DNA of 64,000 nucleotides from Pseudogracilibacillus sp037072025 (GTDB taxonomy: Bacteria; Bacillota; Bacilli; Bacillales; Amphibacillaceae), in contig NZ_JAXHDD010000014.1 of the NCBI RefSeq assembly GCF_037072025.1, positions 1-64,000 of the forward strand, given 5' to 3'. Positions 1-8,917 of this stretch are shown here, piece by piece; the stretch's first letter is position 1, and the number at the start of each line of letters is the position of its first letter. Both the position numbers and the translations under genes were made by a program. The notes under the pieces were generated by a model, which saw only the letters and a program-made list of their open reading frames with translations, was not told the DNA's origin and made no database searches.

Positions 1-800
1 CCTGAACGTTCAACTCCCCATTGATTGGAATGGATGAAATCAGTTTGGCTAAGGGGAAAGGAAAATACCGACTCGTCATGTATGATCTCTCCATTCCGTG
101 GCGTCCGCAATTGTTTCTGATGCATGAAAGCAGGCGCAAAGATGAAGTCATTAAGCTACTTCAGGAATTACCCCAACCAGAACACGTGCTGGCGGTTGCA
201 ATCGATATGTGGAGAGGTTATAAAACCGCAGTCCAAGCGGTACCTCCTGAGACCATTGTAGTTATTGATGCGTTCCATGTTATTCAGGCATCTACAAAAG
301 CTTTAAGCGATGTTCGAAAAGATGTTCAGAAATCGTTAAGCAAGGAACAGCGGGATGCCTTGAAAAAAGACAAGGAGCTCCTTGCCGAATCGCCTGAAGA
401 GTTAACAGAAGAGCAACAGGAGAGCTTGAAACATTGGGAAGAGGCATCTCCGGAACTGGCACAATCCATCTTCCTTCATCAAAAACTTCGCGCTTTATAT
501 CGTTGCGACGATTTGGAAGAAGCACTGGAACTTTTGGTTGAATGGGAAGAGAAGGTCCTGGCTTTTTCCCTGGAACCGTTCCAGGAATTGCTGAAAACGA
601 TCTGGAATTGGTTGCCCGAAATCCTTAATCGCTTTATCCATCGCATATCTAACGCCAAAACGGAAGGGAAAAACAACCAGGTTCGGACGATGAATCAACA
701 AGGTTTTGGTTATTCCATCAAATCGATCCAGGCACGGATGCGGATGAAGGAAGAAAAGAATGCCCAACTCAAATGGAGGAAATACCAAGACTGTTATTGA
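1..800 (+). pseudogene. ISL3-family transposase, C-terminal fragment
   Basis: This is the catalytic half of an ISL3-family (DDE) transposase. The first catalytic Asp is in the GMDEIS motif, the second in AIDMWRGY, and the Glu is in NAKTEGKNNQ followed by the usual GFGY segment. The open frame is about 255 residues. An in-frame TGA at 3-5 separates it from the missing N-terminal zinc-finger part, so the copy is probably broken, although the window edge hides the upstream sequence. No terminal repeat was recognised just downstream. Confidence 0.85.
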
Positions 801-974
801 GAAACGTTTAAAACAAAATGGACAACAAATGGCTTGTTAAATTTTTTTCGACAAACATTCAGCCTATTATTATAAACTTTTAATGTCGACTATTGTCGAT
901 AATCCCGTGATTTGTTACTGAAACAAATTTTTTATAGTTAAAATAAAAAGCAGCGGTTTAAAATCCGCCACTTC

Positions 975-1168
975 TTAAATCTTGCTATTAAAATATGTTT
1001 GATCACATTCTAACTGTTTTTTTAATATTTCTCTCCAGAATTTCTTTCGTATTCCTTGCGCCCCATTGATATCTTTATATGTTTATAACTTCCATCTTCC
1101 CGCATTTTTCTATAAAAGTAGTGATCAGTTTTTTTATACAGTTCCCAGCCGTCACGTCGCAAAACCTT
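975..1168 (-). pseudogene. HicA-like mRNA interferase remnant
   Basis: Reading the minus strand gives a short stretch starting near VLRRDGWELYKK, then DGSYKHIKIS, and after a one-base frame change REILKKQLECD. This order (DGW near the start, a central beta-strand patch, a final ILKKQ helix) resembles the YcfA/HicA double-stranded-RNA-binding fold. A stop lies just upstream and there is no start or partner antitoxin, so it is a decayed scrap. Assignment rests on motif resemblance only. Confidence 0.3.
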
Positions 1169-1197
1169 TTATGTTCTATATAAATGGAATTTAATAA

Positions 1198-2263
1198 TTA
1201 AAACTTAGTACACAACCTACGAACTATGGTATCAGGACACTTGCTGATTTCTAAAATAAAGGACTGTACGGCTTCACGGATCTCATCAACAGATTTATAG
1301 AATACATTATAAATTACTGATTTTTTTAACCAGCCCCATAATCCTTCGATTAAATTCAGTTCCGGACTATACGGCGGAAGAAACATTAACTCCAATTGTT
1401 TGGAGTGTGCCTGTAAGAAGGGTTTAATTAGATTCGCGTGATGAATTCTTGCGTTAGCAAGAACCATAAGTATTTTTTCATCTGGATAGCGGTTGACTAC
1501 TTGCTCTAAAAAATATAGAAATTCTTTTGCGTCATACCGTTCTCTTTCAATACAAAAGATGTCGCCAGTTTCGTAATCCAATGTACCAATTAATTTGACA
1601 TCATGATGCTTGCCATATGTTGGTATCTTTTTTTGTTGCCCTTTTGGAAACTAGGTCTTAGCAATGGCTTGATAATCTCTAATCATGGATTCATCCTGGA
1701 ACAATTCGATCTATCTCGCCACCCTTCATTTTTTTAGCAGTTTCAAATTCTTTTTTGAATGCTTCCTGTTTTTCAGCATCGGCTTTTGCCAAAGTATATG
1801 TTGGCCTTGTATAAATTAATCCTAAACGGTGCAGCAACGCTCGCACACCTCGATCTGAAAATGTGACATCATATGTCTGCTCGATCCAATCACGAATTAA
1901 AAAAGAGGTTCAGTTCTTTTCAGCAGGAAAATCAAAATCAACTGGCTTTTTTCAACTATTGTCTCGTAGACTTCTTGCTCCTGCTCCTGTTAGAAGGCGA
2001 GGACGACTTGGGGATACACCAGGAATTAATCCTGCCAAACCATTTGAATTATATGCGTTTACGTAATTATATATTGTTTTCTCGCTACATCCTATGAAAT
2101 CAGCAATTTCGGATATCGACTATTCTTTCAAATACTTTAAAATTGCTTGATATCGTTTAAATAAACGAAAATCTTTTGTATCTCCCATCGCTCTTTTAAC
2201 AGCTTGAATTTCAAGGTTCAGATTGTCATATGAATAATTTTTTTTCACTTTGTCCGCCTCCAT
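1198..2263 (-). pseudogene. IS630-family transposase, multiply broken
   Basis: The N-terminal helix-turn-helix part starts at the ATG at 2263 and reads through SISEIADFIGCSEKTIYNYV and the NSNGLAGL linker. The C-terminal DDE part ends at 1198 and contains FLPPYSPELNLIEGLW, which is diagnostic of IS630. Several stops and frame changes between about 1580 and 2130 interrupt the frame, and the second catalytic Asp region reads VLANARIHH, where family members have a D near this point. The element cannot encode an active transposase. Confidence 0.85.
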
Positions 2264-2367
2264 AGGTAAAGAATCTATTACCTATATTAATTAGACAAAA
2301 GTTCTTGAAATCCTTTTTTACCATTTATATATATATTTACACGATTTTTTGCAAGCCCAGATATATA

Positions 2368-2393
2368 ACCTCTCCCATGTAATAGGGAGAGGT
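2368..2393. repeat. Perfect 9-bp inverted repeat
   Basis: ACCTCTCCC and GGGAGAGGT are separated by 8 bases. There is no T-run, so it is not an obvious terminator. It lies between the dead IS630 copy and the haem operon. A second inverted repeat, ATCCTAAT at 2433-2440 and ATTAGGAT at 2459-2466 followed by a short T-run, lies just downstream. Confidence 0.5.
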
Positions 2394-2497
2394 CCAATAA
2401 TGACTGCAACGTATAAAATAAAAAATCTAAATATCCTAATGACTGAAAGGGGGGCATAATTAGGATAGTATTTTTTAAAATTGCAGCCGGAATTATG

Positions 2498-3007
2498 CTA
2501 ATTTAGTTGTCCTTCTTTATTGTCTTTATCAACTGTGACATGTCTGAAAGAAGACCCTTCTATATTTGTATCAAATGCCAAGCCGAAGCCAACAACATAT
2601 CTTCCGCTTACCGGAGACAATTTGAAAATCGTAAAATCAAGTTTGCGCAACATACCCATGAGGGACGGATTGAATTGTTCATCAAATGCGACAAAGATAT
2701 CCTCATTATCCACTACTGCCTTAGGCTCGCAACGAAAACGAATTCTTTCGGTTGCAAAAGGATTCATTGTTTCTGCTTCATCTGCAAGTAACATGACGTC
2801 AACTTGCTCGTTATTTACTAGATAGTTATGGTGCTCAGCTACTTCACTAATATAAATATAGAAAGCATTATCCTTTAATATAAAAGGTGCACAGCTGATG
2901 AAGGGATTTCCTTGCCTATCCTTCATACTGATAACAGCGGTATGCTTTTTATTTAAAAATACTTTATACATTTTTTTATATTTCTCTACATCAATTTTCT
3001 TTGCCAT
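2498..3007 (-). CDS. HugZ-like haem-associated protein (PNPOx fold)
   Basis: The 169-residue product belongs to the split-barrel pyridoxamine-phosphate-oxidase-like superfamily, closest in motifs to HugZ/HutZ haem-utilisation proteins. It shows ATERIRFRCEP in the middle and a C-terminal segment with LDFTIFKLSP and SGRYVVGFGLAFD. HugZ-type proteins bind or degrade haem in the cytoplasm to release iron. The ATG at 3007 was chosen because AGGAGA precedes it at good spacing; an upstream ATG at 3031 lies inside the preceding gene. It overlaps the end of the permease-ATPase gene, so it is the last gene of a Fur-controlled haem operon. Function is inferred from motifs and context. Confidence 0.75.
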   Translation of the reverse strand: MAKKIDVEKYKKMYKVFLNKKHTAVISMKDRQGNPFISCAPFILKDNAFYIYISEVAEHHNYLVNNEQVDVMLLADEAETMNPFATERIRFRCEPKAVVDNEDIFVAFDEQFNPSLMGMLRKLDFTIFKLSPVSGRYVVGFGLAFDTNIEGSSFRHVTVDKDNKEGQLN

Positions 3008-4808
3008 ATTGTATTTCTCTCCTTTTTTCATTGCGTAGTTGTTTACACGTGCAAACTAAATGGATACGTGGTTTCAATTCATTTGGTGCTCGCTCAATTT
3101 CAGATTCCATTTCGTACACATTACGAATCATATTTTTCGTTAAGACTTCTTTCGGTGTTCCGATTATTCTTTTTTTACCTTTATTCATGACTAAAATCCG
3201 ATCACTGTATTTTGATGCTTGATTTAAATCGTGCAACACCATCACAACTGTCATTCCCATCTCTTTGTTTAGTTCTTTTACAAGTTCTAGCACTTCATGT
3301 TGATGGGAAATATCAAGAAAAGTGGTCGGTTCATCAAGAAAGAGGATTTTTGGATGTTGTGCTAAAGCCATAGCAATCCAAGCTCTTTGAGATTCTCCAC
3401 CAGATAATGTAGCAATTCGTCGTTCTTTTAATTTAGCTATATTTGTTTTCTCCATCGCCCATCTAATAATCTCATAATCTTCTTTATTCAGTTTTTGAAA
3501 CATTTTTTTATGTGGATATCGTCCATATGAAACAAGCTCCTTTACCGTCATATCATTTGGTGCTGTGTTTTTTTGGCTTAACATACATAGTTGTAATGCT
3601 ATTTGCTTGGTGGAAAGTTTTCCTATATTATCGTTATTTAACGTGATTTTGCCTTGCGACAGAGGAATATATTTGCAAATTCCTTTTAACAGGGTTGATT
3701 TACCAGAACCGTTCGGGCCGATAATGGATAGTATTTCTTCTTTTTTTACTTCAAATGACATGCTATCAATAATTCTTTTTTGTTCCATATCTATAGAAAC
3801 GGATTGAAGACTAAGCATCAAATTATTCTTCCTCTCATTAAATATAAAAAAATACGGACCGCCGATCACTGCCATAAAGATTCCAGCAGGTATATCAAGA
3901 GGTGCAAATACTGTTCTTCCTACTGTATCAGCGATTAATAATGTGAGTGCTCCAAGTCCCATACTGACCGGGATCAAGTATTTATAATTTGAGCCGACTA
4001 ACAATCGACCCATATGTGGGACAATTAATCCGACAAAACCTATGACACCAACAATTGCAACAGAAATCGCTGTCAGAAAAACGGCAATTAATGATAGAAT
4101 GATCCGAATAGCATTTACATTTTCACCTAAATTGGATGCTGTCTCATCGCCAAGCCTAATAATATTTGTTTTTCGGATAAATAAGACAACGAATATCCAG
4201 CCAATAATAGAGTAGGGGAGTAATGGCCAAAGGGAATCCATACCTTTGGCTGCTAAGCTTCCATTTAACCATTGTAGTGCTGACGGTAGCCGATCACTGT
4301 ATATAATTGTTAAAAATCCAATCACTCCACCACAAATTGCATTGATCGCCACCCCGGCAAGTATAATTCGAATCGGGGTTAGGTTGCCATTTTGCCAAGC
4401 TAGAATGTACACTCCAATTGCGGCGATAATACCACCGAAAAATGCTGCGATAGGTACAAGAGCCGTATGTTCCGGCATGACAAGCATAATGAATAATACA
4501 AACATCGCAGCACCTGTTGTCACACCGGTTAAACCTGGATCAGCTAATGGATTTCCCATAACTGCCTGAAGCAATGCACCTGCTAATGCAATATTTGTCC
4601 CTATAATCAAGGCGACTAAAACTCTCGGTAATCGGACATCAAATATGATCGTGTGATTCACATCATCCATGTTTAAGAATAAACTTGAGATAACCTCTTT
4701 TAAAGGGATATACACACTGCCAACTGCAATAGCTAATAGTAATGAAAAGAATAAAAGAATATAAATTAGTAAAATAGTCGTTCTTTTTGTGAACTTCTTG
4801 TTATTCAT
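2991..4808 (-). CDS. Fused FecCD-type permease and ABC ATPase
   Basis: The product is a single 605-residue polypeptide. Residues 1-325 form a FecCD/BtuC permease with about nine or ten membrane segments, including the motifs RLPRVLVALIIG, GNPLADPGL and GVIGFVGLIVPH. From Met331 to the end it is a complete ATPase with Walker A GPNGSGKST, signature LSGGESQR, Walker B ILFLDEPT and the switch His in VLHDL. No stop separates the two parts; the ATPase start codon appears to survive as Met331. Normally these are two genes. The 5-prime neighbour is an IsdE-like lipoprotein and the 3-prime neighbour is HugZ-like, so haem import is the likely role. Confidence 0.88.
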   Translation of the reverse strand: MNNKKFTKRTTILLIYILLFFSLLLAIAVGSVYIPLKEVISSLFLNMDDVNHTIIFDVRLPRVLVALIIGTNIALAGALLQAVMGNPLADPGLTGVTTGAAMFVLFIMLVMPEHTALVPIAAFFGGIIAAIGVYILAWQNGNLTPIRIILAGVAINAICGGVIGFLTIIYSDRLPSALQWLNGSLAAKGMDSLWPLLPYSIIGWIFVVLFIRKTNIIRLGDETASNLGENVNAIRIILSLIAVFLTAISVAIVGVIGFVGLIVPHMGRLLVGSNYKYLIPVSMGLGALTLLIADTVGRTVFAPLDIPAGIFMAVIGGPYFFIFNERKNNLMLSLQSVSIDMEQKRIIDSMSFEVKKEEILSIIGPNGSGKSTLLKGICKYIPLSQGKITLNNDNIGKLSTKQIALQLCMLSQKNTAPNDMTVKELVSYGRYPHKKMFQKLNKEDYEIIRWAMEKTNIAKLKERRIATLSGGESQRAWIAMALAQHPKILFLDEPTTFLDISHQHEVLELVKELNKEMGMTVVMVLHDLNQASKYSDRILVMNKGKKRIIGTPKEVLTKNMIRNVYEMESEIERAPNELKPRIHLVCTCKQLRNEKRREIQYGKEN

Positions 4809-5814
4809 TTGTTTCGGCCACTTCTAAAAATTCAGTTATTCCAGTAAGTGCGGTTTCCATATTTTTAATCGACGATACACCATACACGTCATAATCTAAG
4901 AATTGAATAGCATCGTTTTCATATGCAACTAAGCTTTTCCATGCTTCGTTTTTATCTATTTCATTCAAGAATTCTTTTTTAATATCTTCGGCATCTCCAT
5001 ACGCTAAAACAAATATCACATCAGGATTTGCTTGGATAATATTTTCCATATTTATAGCTGCATAGGTTTCTTCTGATTTGAATTCAGTTTCTGCAACATT
5101 CTCAATATTTGTTCTTTTTAAGATACTGCCTAAGTATGTATTATTGTTCATGACCATAAATGAATCAGACGTGCCAATTAAGAGAAGTGCTTTTTGCTTC
5201 TCAAGGGAAGCCCCTTCTTCGATCAGAGTATTTTCCCATAATAAGATATCTTCTAGCATGGCATTCATATTATCTTTTTTATCAAAATATGTACCCAATA
5301 CTTTAATCGCCATTTTTATGTCATCAAAATTATCAGTTCCCAAATAAGATGTGTCAAGGGCGATATTTTTTAAATGTTCATCAAGTGATTCTTTAACAGA
5401 TGCAGATCCTATGAAAAAGTCAGCATCCAAACTTGTAATCACTTCAATATCTGGTGTCATGCTCGTACCTATTTCAGGAATATCATTAAATTTTTCAGGC
5501 AATTCATATGGTGAAGTAGGAATACCAACAGGTGTAATATCTAATTCATATAATATTTCCGAAATTGGTACAGATGACGTGATAATTTTTTCTTTCATTT
5601 CATCAGGAAAAGTGCCAAGAGCCTCTTTGAATTCCTCCTCATTAATTCCGTCATTTTCAAGAGTTAACGCTTCCGATTCCTCTGTCTGATTTTCCTCTGG
5701 CGAACTTGTAGACGCTGTTTCTTCAGATTGAAGTTCTTCCTTGTTCTTCTCACTACAACCCAACAGAACGAGGCTAATGACTAAAAAAATAGCAAGTAAT
5801 TTATAAGATCTCAT
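4801..5814 (-). CDS. IsdE-like haem/siderophore-binding lipoprotein
   Basis: A 337-residue substrate-binding protein of a type III (FecB-like) ABC importer. The signal peptide ends in a lipobox, VLLGC, with the lipid Cys at residue 20, followed by an acidic linker. The segments VGIPTSPYELPEKF and IGTSMTPDIEVI resemble IsdE of the staphylococcal haem importer, in which the Met of the second motif is a haem ligand. AGGAGG precedes the ATG at 5814. The stop overlaps the start of the fused permease-ATPase by 8 bases. A Fur box lies 20-34 bases upstream of the start. Haem as ligand is likely but a siderophore is not excluded. Confidence 0.82.
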   Translation of the reverse strand: MRSYKLLAIFLVISLVLLGCSEKNKEELQSEETASTSSPEENQTEESEALTLENDGINEEEFKEALGTFPDEMKEKIITSSVPISEILYELDITPVGIPTSPYELPEKFNDIPEIGTSMTPDIEVITSLDADFFIGSASVKESLDEHLKNIALDTSYLGTDNFDDIKMAIKVLGTYFDKKDNMNAMLEDILLWENTLIEEGASLEKQKALLLIGTSDSFMVMNNNTYLGSILKRTNIENVAETEFKSEETYAAINMENIIQANPDVIFVLAYGDAEDIKKEFLNEIDKNEAWKSLVAYENDAIQFLDYDVYGVSSIKNMETALTGITEFLEVAETNE

Positions 5815-5833
5815 ATTGCTCCTCCTCTATAAT

Positions 5834-5853
5834 TGATAATAATTATCATTATC
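5834..5853. promoter_or_regulatory. Fur box
   Basis: TGATAATAATTATCA at 5834-5848 is a perfect 7-1-7 Fur site. The 19-bp version at 5835-5853 matches GATAATGATTATCATTATC at 18 of 19 positions. It sits just upstream of the lipoprotein gene on the minus strand and about 230 bp upstream of the divergent permease gene, so iron repression of the left operon is strongly predicted and of the right operon possible. Confidence 0.92.
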
Positions 5854-5985
5854 AATTAATGATGATATATGATCTACTTGAAAGTGTCAATAGTAATGGC
5901 AATAACCCCCAAAAAAAATTAGATTTGACCATTGGTACCTCACCTCTCCATTGACAACAAAAATTGAATTGATTATTATGTATGA

Positions 5986-6001
5986 GTAAACATTTGTTTA
6001 C
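5986..6001. promoter_or_regulatory. Palindrome GTAAAC-4-GTTTAC
   Basis: A perfect inverted repeat with four bases between the arms lies about 80 bp upstream of the rightward FecCD gene. It could be an operator for a second regulator. No family was recognised. Confidence 0.4.
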
Positions 6002-6078
6002 CTTGGGCAAAATAGTTTTAATAGAATAATAAATTGCCTTTGACCAAAGTGGTGCATAGAGATATAAGGGGGATGTGG

Positions 6079-7121
6079 ATGAATCATCGATCACTTTTCA
6101 AACGTCAGTTACTAATTTTATCAATACTTTTGATAACCTTAGTCTTTACTATCATAGTAGCGATCTCGATCGGTCCAATTACAATTCCCTTTAAACAAAC
6201 AACATTGTCTTGATGAACAAGATTCACATTCCCATACAAGCGACGTATTCGGAACAAGCGTGGACAGTGATCACCGAAGTTCGGCTACCTCGAGTGCTTG
6301 TAGCTGCGTTGGTGGGGGGAGCTTTATCTATCTGCGGAGTTGCGATGCAAGGGTTGTTTCGAAATCCTCTTGTCGAGCCTGGATTTATCGGTGTTTCAAG
6401 TGGAGCTGCTCTCGGTGCTGTTTGTGCCATTTTTTTCGGCTGGTCTGCAGTAAGTCCTTGGTTTCTTCCAAGTGCTGCTTTTGTTGGGGCGATTGTTTCT
6501 TTAGGGGTTACTTTATTGGTTTGGAAGGTTAGTAGAAAAAATAGTGTTGTCATACTTCTATTATTAGGTATAGGGATGAATGCATTTTTCTCTGCATTTA
6601 TGAATGTCATTATTGCGGCTTCAAGAAATGAACAAGAGTTAAGAAGTATCGTTTATTGGTTGCAAGGTGGTCTAGAAGCGAGAACATGGGAGCATGTGTG
6701 GATCATTGTATTTCCAATTGTTGCAGGTGCCGTTGTTTTGATGATATTTGGGAGAGAATTGAATGTACTGTTACTTGGGGAAGAACATGCGAAAACATCT
6801 GGTATCAATATTCGGTTAACGAGAAATTTTATCTTGCTATTAACTGCACTAATGACTGGTTCCGCTGTAGCAGTTAGTGGAGTGATCGGTTTTGTCGGAT
6901 TAGTCGTTCCGCATATGTTGCGACTTGTCCTTGGTCCAGATCATCAATTGTTATTACCTGCAAGCGTTTTTGGCGGAGCAATTTTTCTTATTTTAGCTGA
7001 TTTAGTTTCACGAATGCTCCTGGAACCAATTACATTACAAGTTGGTGTTGTTTGTTCAATTATTGGTGCCCCAATTTTTATCTTTTTACTATTACGTTCG
7101 AACCAAGGGGTGAGCGCATGA
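6079..7121 (+). pseudogene. FecCD permease split by a frameshift
   Basis: The frame from ATG 6079 (AAGGGGG upstream) encodes 44 residues including the first membrane helix and stops with TGA at 6211. The remaining permease continues in another frame from ATG 6213 to 7121 with RLPRVLVAALVGG, RNPLVEPGFIGV and VIGFVGLVVPHM, typical of FecCD/BtuC permeases. The two frames meet in a TGATG overlap, so translational coupling of two peptides is conceivable. A one-base indel (mutation or sequencing error) is the simpler reading. It heads the rightward iron/haem operon and overlaps the ATPase gene by ATGA. Confidence 0.8.
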
Positions 7122-7918
7122 ATGTGATGAAAATAGAAAATCTTCATGTTTCTATCAAACAAAATCTGATTTTACATAGTATTCAATTTCACGTTAAACA
7201 AGGTGAAATAATAGGCTTAATCGGTCCGAATGGAAGTGGAAAATCAACATTATTAAAAACCATTGCAACGATATATCCGATAACGAATGGCACTATTTGC
7301 ATTTTTGACCAGAACATAAAATCGTATCGTCAAAGGGAGTTAGCTAAACTATTGAGCTATGTACCACAAGATACGTTTATTGATTTCGACTTTAAGGCAA
7401 AAGAAGTTGTTTATATGGGCCGACATGTGCATCGTTCTCGATTTGAAACGAGGATGGAGGAGGATTTTTTTGCTGTAAAAAATGCGATGATGCAAACGAA
7501 TACGTGGCATTTAGCGGAAAACTCTATTTTACGTTTATCTGGTGGTCAACGTCAACTTGTATTACTTGCGAAGGCATTGGCGCAAGATACGCCTTTGCTC
7601 ATACTTGATGAACCTATTTCTGCGTTAGATATTTATTTTCAGCTTCAGGTTTTATCTTTATTGAAGCGTCTAAGTGAAAAAGGAAAAACAATTATGATGG
7701 TATTGCACGATTTAAATTTAGCTGCCCGTTATTGTACGAAGCTTATATTACTCAAAAAAGGGGAAGTGACATTATTTGGTACTCCAGAAGAAGTGCTCCA
7801 GGAGGATACTTTACAACAAACATATGGTGTACATACAAAAGTTCGAAAGGATGATATAACAAACTCCATGACAGTAACACCATTCATTCATAGAAAGGGG
7901 AAGGGATTATGGGAATAA
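7118..7918 (+). CDS. FecE/FhuC-type ABC ATPase
   Basis: The 266-residue ATPase drives the rightward importer. It has Walker A GPNGSGKST, a Q-loop in YVPQDTF, the signature LSGGQRQ, Walker B LLILDEP and the switch His in VLHDL. The ATG at 7118 follows AAGGGG by seven bases and overlaps the permease stop in ATGA, an arrangement usual for coupled ABC genes. The end overlaps the following lipoprotein gene by ten bases. Substrate follows from the operon: iron-siderophore or haem. Confidence 0.9.
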   Translation: MNVMKIENLHVSIKQNLILHSIQFHVKQGEIIGLIGPNGSGKSTLLKTIATIYPITNGTICIFDQNIKSYRQRELAKLLSYVPQDTFIDFDFKAKEVVYMGRHVHRSRFETRMEEDFFAVKNAMMQTNTWHLAENSILRLSGGQRQLVLLAKALAQDTPLLILDEPISALDIYFQLQVLSLLKRLSEKGKTIMMVLHDLNLAARYCTKLILLKKGEVTLFGTPEEVLQEDTLQQTYGVHTKVRKDDITNSMTVTPFIHRKGKGLWE

Positions 7919-8913
7919 AAAGAAGGTGGATCCTTTGTTTATTAGGGATCTTATTAGTAGTAGCCGGTTGTACAGAGGAAGGAAATTCGGAAGCCGTCGA
8001 TAAAGATAGTGAAATTAAGGCAAAGAGAGAAGATAGGGATGAAACTAATTTTCCTGTTACGGTAGAAGTGGATGGGAAAAAGATAACAATTGAAGAAAAA
8101 CCAGAAAATATAATCCCAATGTCACTCGACGTTGCAGAAATCGTTTTGGAGCTTACAGAGACGGAAATTATTGCGGCAATTACTCAAGGGATTGATGATG
8201 AATATTTGTCAACACAGTCAGAAAAGGCTAAGGACATTCCGAGCCGAATTGCTTCTGCTGTCAATATTGACCCGGAAGAGATATTGTCTTACGATGCAGA
8301 TCTATTATTATTAACGAAACTGCATGGACAGGAAGAAGATGCGGACACTATTTTAAGTCAAGTGGATGTGCCAATCATTTCTTTTTCAACGATGGAAACA
8401 GTAGAAGATTTGCTTACGAATATCTCAATAATCGGTAAAGCAATTGGAGAGGAAGGTAAGGCTGAAGCACTTGTTGCACAAATGGAAGAAGAAATTGCAT
8501 CAATTCAACAAAGCATTCCAGAAAAAACGGATCCGCCAAGTGTACTTGTTTTATCTGAAGTTGGACCAGGTACAGGACTATTTATGATGGGACCGGGAAA
8601 TATTTCATATGACTTAATACAACTTGCAGGTGCAACGCCAGCAGTTGATTCCATTGGTCTGGATCATAGTGCTAAAGCATCGGTTGAACAAGTGATGAAG
8701 ATGGATCCCGACTATATATTTTTACTTGACTTTCAAGGAAATGGTGAAGAAGCTCATGAGGAATTGATGAATAGTCCGGGGTGGGATTCATTACAAGCCG
8801 TGCAAAATAAGAATCTTAAGGTCTTGGAAGTGAAATATTTAATGAATCCAAATACACAAGTGATTGAAGGATTACGACTTATGGTAGACTGGATTTATGA
8901 AGAAAAGGAGTAA
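7909..8913 (+). CDS. Iron/haem-type ABC substrate-binding lipoprotein
   Basis: The 334-residue product has a basic start, a hydrophobic segment and a lipobox VVAGC with the lipid Cys near residue 21, then a charged linker and a two-lobed periplasmic-binding (FecB-like) body. IDPEEILSYDADLLLLT and the end pattern PGWDSLQAVQNKNLKVLEV are typical of this class. It lies between the ATPase and a ferrochelatase-like gene, and its stop is followed five bases later by the next start. It shares little obvious motif detail with the IsdE-like protein of the left operon, so the two importers may take different ligands. Confidence 0.85.
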   Translation: MGIKRRWILCLLGILLVVAGCTEEGNSEAVDKDSEIKAKREDRDETNFPVTVEVDGKKITIEEKPENIIPMSLDVAEIVLELTETEIIAAITQGIDDEYLSTQSEKAKDIPSRIASAVNIDPEEILSYDADLLLLTKLHGQEEDADTILSQVDVPIISFSTMETVEDLLTNISIIGKAIGEEGKAEALVAQMEEEIASIQQSIPEKTDPPSVLVLSEVGPGTGLFMMGPGNISYDLIQLAGATPAVDSIGLDHSAKASVEQVMKMDPDYIFLLDFQGNGEEAHEELMNSPGWDSLQAVQNKNLKVLEVKYLMNPNTQVIEGLRLMVDWIYEEKE

Positions 8914-8917
8914 TGCA

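Noticed and set aside
5852..6094. 80-codon minus-strand frame between the divergent iron operons
   Set aside because: No ribosome binding site. It overlaps the Fur/promoter region and the true start of the permease.
6188..6196. TTTAAAC as a programmed -1 slippery site in the split FecCD gene
   Set aside because: The heptamer is not in the required phase: the reading frame is TTT AAA C rather than T TTA AAC. An indel or a stop-start overlap explains the split better.
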